From assembly GCA_944474755.1 (NCBI GenBank), contig OX104120.1:18215992-18279991 (forward strand): 64,000 bases of DNA, written 5' to 3'. Origin of the DNA: Limnoperna fortunei. Taxonomy: Eukaryota > Mollusca > Bivalvia > Mytilida > Modiolidae. The notes under the pieces are model-generated. The model was not told the DNA's origin and ran no database searches. It was given only the letters and a program-made list of their open reading frames with translations. Shown piece by piece: positions 42,501 through 51,500 of this stretch (positions are counted from its first letter, which is position 1; each line of letters starts with the position of its first letter). A program made the translations under genes and the position numbers.

Positions 42501-45500
42501 AGTGCTAGGTTATTTCATTGATCCTGCAAGGCAAGTCATTTTTAAGCCTTTCTGTAATAGTTTGTGAATAAGAATCTTAAATTTGACTCTTAATTATAAT
42601 ATGGGGTGTCAAATTTTGTGTTTTTAATATTTTGCTCTTTGACAACCATATTAACTATTATTTCAAATTTATGTGCCAACATTTCTGACCGATTTTCCAA
42701 TGGAGTGTAGTTTCACATTTGATTGTTTTCTATATATTCTATATATTGTATTTTATGTCATTATCATTTCAAGTAACTGTTTGGTGCTGTGGTAATTTTA
42801 ATTTTCAGTACTTTGCAATGGCCAGGGGAGATACAATTTACACATCATTTATTTAGAAATTCCAATTTTAATTAAAATGCATTGATGTACAAGTATGTAA
42901 TGGGTTGTAGGTTCTTGTGTAGGCCGAATTTTACTGCCGTAATGATCCTATTATAATTTTGTGATTTGTCAGATTAACCAAACAAATGACGAGGTAAAGT
43001 TCTTCTGGCTAATGTCAGTAATGAACAATAATCGTGATTTTTCACTTTAATGTTTGGGCAATCAAGAGTTTTGTTCTGATTATTTAAAGTGTATGATTGT
43101 TAGATAGCTTCGAAAATGTAGCTCTGGTGGTCTAGAACGTAGGGCAGAGAATATTGCATGTCATTTTTGAAATCGTTAAAACAAAAGGGCGCTGTAGGAG
43201 GGTCCATACTACAAGCAGACGCATGCTAGGAAAATGTGTAATAATTTATTTTTTGTTTTTTATTTTTTTTGTGTTCTTTTTCATTTGGGGAAAGGGGTAA
43301 GATAGTGTTTTATTTTATCTTGCTTTGTTTATTTTGAACATTCTGTTAGTTACTGTGACATAATCATTTTTAGATTCCTCTGCCATTAGTCAGGCATGCC
43401 TGGTAATGAGCTGCCTAATATTTTTTGTATCACGGCTAGTATGCTGAGAGACAAGCATTATCAGTTGAAACACATCAAAGGAAAATAACACAAATTACCG
43501 ATAATTTCAATTACCATGCACACAAATATAGTTTGTTTTCATGTTCTAGTTATCCTAACTTACTTTTCATCATGTCCAATGCCTGTCCATGAATAAATAG
43601 TAAATGTACACTCTTCACCATCTGTGTCAGGTTGTTCTTGGCTCATCCCAGACTGTGTACATGTTCTTGTTTGTTTACTGTTAAATACACTGCCAGCTAA
43701 TAAAATAAAATACACTACCAGCTATTAATAAAATATGAAATCATAATATATAATATAAAATTTTAAAGGTCAGTCCTTACCAGATTTACTATAAAGTAAA
43801 TAAAATTTCTGGACGTAGCAACTCTAAGATGTTCCCAAAATATCAAATATTATGACACCAATACAACAAGGGACAAGAAGACATTAACCACAAGTATATG
43901 TTCGAGATGTGGTGACACAGCGCACATGCAACAAGTTTGTAAAAAAAAAACCCACTTCACCCTTGTAGAAATTTGTGGGGAAAAGGGTCATTTGGTTAAA
44001 ATTTGTGGTACTTGTCAAGCGATCAATCAAATTAGTGCTGCCAATTATAAATCAGATAATGATAAGCCATTGATAGAATATGTTTTCACTGTGTCAGATA
44101 GTTTAAACCATTTAAATTGAAATACATACCAGGCACACATAATGCAGCCGACTTATTATCCCGATCACAGATTGAGGAATTTAACACAATGGAGATTGCA
44201 ATAGGGCAGATGAATACATTAATTTCATATCCCAAAGCGCTGTGCCAAAATCAATAAACATTGATGAAATTCTGGAAATTTCCAAATCAGACCACAAATT
44301 TGAAAATTTTAGGCAATGCTTAATAAAAACAAACAGATGGCCTTATACGAGATCACATAATTTTACTATAAAGTCCAAGATGAACTGCGTGAAATTTTCT
44401 CACTTTTATTGAAAAACAACTTTAATGTCATTCCAAAACAGTTAAGGAATTAAGTATTTAAAATCGCACACAGCAGTCACTAAGGAATTCAAAAAACAAA
44501 ACAATTACTTGGAGAAAAGGTATGGTGGCCATCAACAGATTTGGACGTGGAACATCTTATTGAACAATGTCACAATTGCAAGATAGTAGGAAAACAGACT
44601 GATTCTAGTGTGACTCATCTGAATATGAATTAACTTACACCAGAAGATTGGCACAATCTTTGAACTGAGTTGACAGGACCATTACCAACAGGAAGACAAT
44701 ATTAGATGTAATAGTTTATTTTTCACGATATCCAGAAATGGAAATCTTACGTTCAACATCAACATTTGTCATTATAAACCGTCTGCGTAAAATATTTGCA
44801 ACTTACGGAATCCCAACGTAGATCATAACTGATTGTGGACAAATGAATTTAAAACATTCATGAACAAAAATGGAATTAAACACAGGACAGTAACACTGTA
44901 TTCACCACAGAGCAATGGGGAAGTAAAAAATCGTGAAGAAAGGAAAGAATTGGAAATAAGAAATTTATGAATTTCTGCTTGGTTACCGTATTACACAACA
45001 CTCAAAGACAGGATGAGCACCGACAACTGTTCCGAATACAAAGCAGACAAAAATCAAGGAATCTGTGATGTAAAACGATAAGAAAATGCAGATGAAAATG
45101 AAGGAATATATGGATAAAAGTAAAGTGCACCGTACAGAAAGTGTTAGTTATGTACTTGTACATACATAGAGACAAATGCATGCCGAAATGGGAAAATGAA
45201 AAATACACAGAATCGAATCAAAAAGGGTGAACAGTAATCTTGAGATCAACTTCTGGAAAAACCATCTGGCAGAATGTTAGTCATGATAAACCATAATATA
45301 CACCTACACTTCTAACAATTGAAATATCAACAAACTCACTAAAACTCTAATTGAATCAAACAGAACCTTGACTGATATTATCTTGCACATAAAATTGTAA
45401 CATATTATTTATATATTGGTTTAGTAAATGTAGCAAAGCATTGCAATTTTCTCTTTAATATGGTATATCACACCTAAAGTAGCATAAACTTAACACAAAC

Positions 45501-48500
45501 ATACCTTTGTAATAAGAAAGGGTGACTTTTTCTTCAATAACACCAACTTTGAAGTCCTTAACATAATGCCCTGCATCTCGACTGTCTGGTGGTTGTTTAT
45601 AAAATGCTGCCATCTTGGCATTAACTTTTGTATATCCCACAAAATTTGTCCATACAATAGGATGGTCATTCTGAATGTAATTCCCATCATTTTCGACTGT
45701 ATTGAATCCACTATCATCAGTAAATTTGAAGTGATTTTCAGTTATTGATGGGGTGTCCATTACTAAAAACAAAAATATATTAATGAAAATAAACATGACT
45801 ACTTCTATTTAATACATGGTTTACAAATGATATCTAACACTAAAAATTGTTATTCTCTGTCAAATGGTTATACCTAATTCATTAATTAATTGAAAAAAAC
45901 AGGGACTCATAATTTGAGGATTTCTTGATTTAACGAGAAGGTTTTATAACCATGTTGTTGTTGACAATAGGTCCTATACTTGATAACAAAACTAAATCGT
46001 CTTTTCCTGTATCACAAATTATACTTGACAACAATATTTGGTTTTCCATATCATGCTTCATATCCCCTATTTATAAACAAATCATATTTGCAAACCAGAG
46101 GCACAATATGTAATAATAATATGTACCAGGATCAAATTATACACAAGACTGAAGATCTTAATCAGGGATGAAACTTAACAGCCGCCCAGTCGCCAATGCG
46201 AGTAGAATTTTTGTTGGGCGACCAAATGCCTGTGTCTAGATCGCCCAGTTGGCCAACTTAACAAGTGTAGTATGATGCACCGACCAACAAAATAGAACAA
46301 TTTAATTGACATTTGTGTCAGGAATCGTCTTGAAATATTTTACGTGACATTTTCTGTCAAAGGGGAATAATTAAAACTGCCCAAGCTGGTTCACGCCTGA
46401 CTTATCTTTGTCAATCCACCATGGAGTTAATACTGGTGGAAACCAGTACAAAGCAAATAAATTACGAAAATCACCTGGAGTAAATATTATTTCGATTTCG
46501 GAGGTTTTAATATACGATGTTTCCTATTAACTGTCAAAACTGTCAAGATTAAAACCCAATAATAATAATTAGCTTTTTGGAAGTAACTTTTTGCATATTA
46601 ATTAAATTATAATAACATATCACTTACAATTTTTTAAAGAATTTATAATAGCGCATTTTCCATTGAATATACATATTTTTGCAATGATGTCATTTTCTAC
46701 TTCATGTTCAACACAAAGAAAGATTAAATTTATTGTACATTTTAAATATAGAAAACATTCATTGTTTCGTTTAATGCAAAACAAGACAGACAACACATAA
46801 ACTTAAATCCTACCCATTATCATAGCAAGTTTAAAGTTTAAATATCAATTATTAATGAAAAAAAAACATAAAACAAATACAATAGCACTCTATAGATTGT
46901 AGCTATTTCAATCATACATTTGTCATGTTTGTATGTGCATTGTTAGAATCTGTGGCAGTCTTTTCTGTCTTACAAATCTTAAATCTAGAATGAAAATGGG
47001 TGGACATTTTCCTGCATACTTAAAATGGAAATAAGTTTTTATAAATTCCTAATATTGAAGAATAAAGGTAGCTAAAAATGCCAGAAATGTAGGATTTAGA
47101 GTCAAATAGACGGTTTCTTTGGGGGAGGTTCCTACATTCTGAGAAATAATCTTAATTTCTGGAAACAAAATACAAGCATCCAACAGACTCAAATATCTAA
47201 TTATGTATGTAGTGATCCAAGGTAGGTAGTAACAATATCAAAACAAGACAATAACTTCTAAATTCATGTACATAAGCAAATTTGTAAAAAAGATCATATA
47301 ATTTATAGTTAAAACACACTTGTGCTGAAAGAAGTTGGGCCCCTAACTATATTGTTGGGCTCCTGGATTTTTTCAGGCTAGGGGCCCAGCTGGCTACTGC
47401 AGGAAAAAAGTTAAGCTCTATCCCTGTTAATGACCAGCTGTTCAAAGAGGAATAATTCTATGTACAACGATGAGACATAACTTGTCATAATGTGCATACG
47501 CAGAACTAAATTAAATGAACATCTATAAAATGTAACAAATTAATCAGATCTATTAAAATGATCAATCCCAAATTTTAAAACAAAATTGAATAAAGCATTT
47601 TAGAGTGACAGTCTGAAAACTAAAAAAGCCCCAATCTTTTCATTAATACAGTTCCATAACCGATAGCAAAAATTCTTAAATTTACAAAACAGTTTAAAGA
47701 CAATACAGCTACCATAAACACTTTTTGCAGTTTGATTTTGTTTGTTTGAATGCAACTTTCAGCAATTTTTCAGCTTTATCATGGCGCCCAGTTTTTATTG
47801 GGGTTTAGAAGCCACAGTACCCGAAGAAAAACCCGGGACCTTCTGTAGGAAAACTGGCAATCTCTGTCAATGATTGGGGTTGAGCACAACCTGCCTGCAG
47901 TGAGACTAACACCAGCAACCTCATAGTTGATAGACCATGTGATCAATAGTAGAGGAACTACCTTAACCCCTCAGCCACAGAGGCCCCTTGTGCAGTTTGA
48001 AGAAAATAAGTGACAGCACTCTAAAGATACAGTGTGCATGTGGATGACAGATGGAAAAATTATACTTCTGTCATACACAAGCATATAATAAATAACTTAA
48101 ACACAAGTCTTACATTTTACTGAAGTTTGTTTTGAGAAATTCAGGTCTAATCCACATTTCATAATGTACGTCTCATATTTATTTTTAAACTCAAATAATA
48201 AAAATGAATAAAATACATATCATTCATATAATCCATTTACGGATTGTTTTCAATTGCTGATTAGATTAATCGATATAGACCATTTTAAATCGGTTTACGC
48301 CAATAAACTGTGAAGGGTTTATGTAGAGTATAAACTGATACAATATTATAAAAAGTAAGAAGAACCATATTTTTAACAAGTAATCAATAATATTTATAAT
48401 TCAGTGTTACTTGCTGTTGTGTAAGAAAACATGTATATTGTCAATGTCATCAATCATTCATGCACTGAGGGCATGGCTAAAAATACCAAGTTAGGTTATA

Positions 48501-51500
48501 CGAATTGCTCAGCTACAGAGTATTTAAAAGAAATTAAAATTTTAATAAGTTAAACATAACTGAGTACATCTTCTTTATTAGAGCCATTATGAGAAACAAA
48601 TTTTCCATTATGGTCAATCTAATACCTTCTAAAGGTCTATACTGAATGTCTATAGCCCAGTAAAGTATGCATAAGTTAATTATGTATCTTGATGTAACAT
48701 TATGATGTGCAGTCATATATGTGACTTGTTATAATGAACCAATTACTGTAAAAGTTAATGAGTACACTTACTTGTAGCACAGTGGTCACCCTCAAAGTTT
48801 GCTGCACAGACACACTGGGATGCAAGTTCATCAGTACAGGTTCCTGGGTAACATCTAGTGCTTTCACTTCTCCAGGAACAGGTTTCTAAAAAGAATTTTT
48901 AATTTAAATAGTACATAGTTTTATGAGTAAACAAAGTCGATCTAGTGATCACTGATCCCCCTCCCCCCTCCCCCCCACTTAAATTTTGCAGAACTTTTTT
49001 CAGAAAAATTTTAAATTCAAATTATTTTTTGTTGTTGACTGGTGACCATGACCATTGATGGAATTCCTCCAGCATCAATAGGCTTTATTCCCACCTGATA
49101 TGTATAACATGTATATATCCTAAAGTTTCATTGAAATTAAATGCAAATTTATTGTCCAGATATGGGTTTTTTTTTGTAAAAATTTCTAACATTCTTTAGC
49201 AACTGTTACCTTGAAATTTGACCAAAATCTGATCCACCTAATATGAAACAATAGCTCAAAGTTTCAATGAAATCAAATGCAAACCTTTTTAAATTATTGT
49301 TCGGAAACAACTTTTGTGTAAAATATTTTTTGTGGACTGCGACCTTGAAATTTGACGTATTTCCTCTAAAATTGATAGGCTTCTTACCAACCTGATATAT
49401 AACAATATCCCAAAGTTTCATTCAAATCAGATGCAAACTTAATGAATTACCATCCGGAAACCAAATGTGGATGGATGAATGGAAGGACATTAACTTTGAC
49501 TGCTGCCTCTAAGAATTCCAAAAATAAAGAATGTCTATTTTGTACATAACTTACAACCAAGTAAATTTCAAATATGGTCAAGAATATTCCAAATGATGTC
49601 ATGGTCTGAAAAACAGAAAACAAAATCCAAAACTTTATTATATCTGCTGTTGCATGTGTAGTCACACATTCTCCTCAAATATCACATGCATGCACTTAAT
49701 GAAACTGTCTCTGTGAAGTACCAACACTCAGAAAGGTGTCCTAAATCCAAAAATGTCAGATTAATGTTAAGTCTCTCCCAATCATGTCTGTCTAACTCCC
49801 CACACATGGCAGATTCATATTGTTTAAACATGTCCAGTTGTACTTGCACACCAGTTGTGTCCCATTTGCCTAACCATGACTGCCAAATATTCTGTTCATT
49901 TAAATTTTACAAAGAAAAAATTTGATCAAGAATTTATCTTTGTTAGTGTAAGGACATGTGTAACTCTAGCCCTAACATTCTATGTCCTTTTTCTAACAAG
50001 GTGTTATTGACATTGACATCAATGAGCTTGTAAAACCCAGTGAAGTATCAAGAAAGCAAGGACACATTTCGTTGCACAAGGTGAAAGTGAAAATGTTTCA
50101 ACAGAGGAAATGTGACACATTGACCATGTGAACATTATGGACATAGTTCAGCATAGGGTAACTACATCGGACAGATCAGACATGTTTGGAGGAAGGACAT
50201 GTAGGGAAGTGGTACATACTTACTCTGACATTTAGTGTTGTCTAGATGATATGTATAAGCTCTCCAGTATTTCTCTGGCTTTACCTCTCCATGACAATAT
50301 ACACAGATTTGATTACTTTTTGATGTACAACGACTGTGGTGACAGTTAGCAATGGAACCACAAACTGAAATAGAAATAATAGCATGAAAATTATTATTTT
50401 CTTAGTTTAGTGATATTGCTACTTTTCCACAATTTCAGTTGCAGTTTGTGATGTAGTTCATGAACATATGTGCAATGTCTTTACTAATTACTTCATCCAG
50501 ATAAAACAAGGAACGTGTGAGCTACTGCTCACTCAGAATACCACTGACATTCACATCTCTTTATGTTAGTCGTCAATTGATGAAAAGTCAGTAAACAGGA
50601 AGTAGGTTTCACAACAGACCTGAAATCAGTATTCGTGATATAGGACCACATGGTAAGGTCACACAAAATTTCAAGTGGTTGTGATAAGTAGTTACTGAGA
50701 AAACTGTTATGAAAATTTTCATCCACATACCACTAATGTTGAAAATTGACTAAGTTGGCCTCGGTGGCAGAGTACTATTGATCACATGCCTGAACACTGA
50801 GGTTAGAGCCTTAGTACAGGCATGGTATCCCTATGCTCGACTACAACCTCAATTTAAACAATGCCTACTTTCTTCCTGAAGGTCAGGAGTTTCTCTGGGT
50901 TCTAAGGCTTTCTACTCAATAACAAGTAACATGGCCAGGTTTTCAATGATATAACAATGTATTTTTTCCGACTAATCGGAAACTGTTACAGTAACCTTGA
51001 CCCGACTGTCCTGACTATTTTTTGTAAGTGACCTTGAACATTCACCCAAATGACCCCAAATCCAATCCCAAGCTAGTGCTTTGAGGTTTGAGCAGCTTCT
51101 GTGTCTAAAAACTGGTTGTCTAAGGTGCAGGCAACTCTTTAGTGTCTAAAAAACCAATATGCTGAGGTGTCTGCAGCTTCCCTTTCTAAAACTTGTGATC
51201 TAAAGTGTTGGGAGCTCTTTTATGTCCAAATATAGAGCAAAGGGGTATAGACAATGCCTTGATGTCTACAACTAGTGCTCCGAGTTGTCTGCAGCTCTTT
51301 TTGTAACAGTGACCTTGACCTTCACCCAACTGACCCAAAATCCAGTCTCAAGCTAGTCCTCTGAGGTATCAGCAGCTGTGTCTACAAACTTATGCTCTAA
51401 GGTGCAAGCAGCTTTTTGTTGTCTAAAAGACCAAAAACTTGTGCTCTAAGGTGCAAGCAGCTCTTTGGTGTCTAAAAGGCCTATACTCTGAGGTGTCGGC

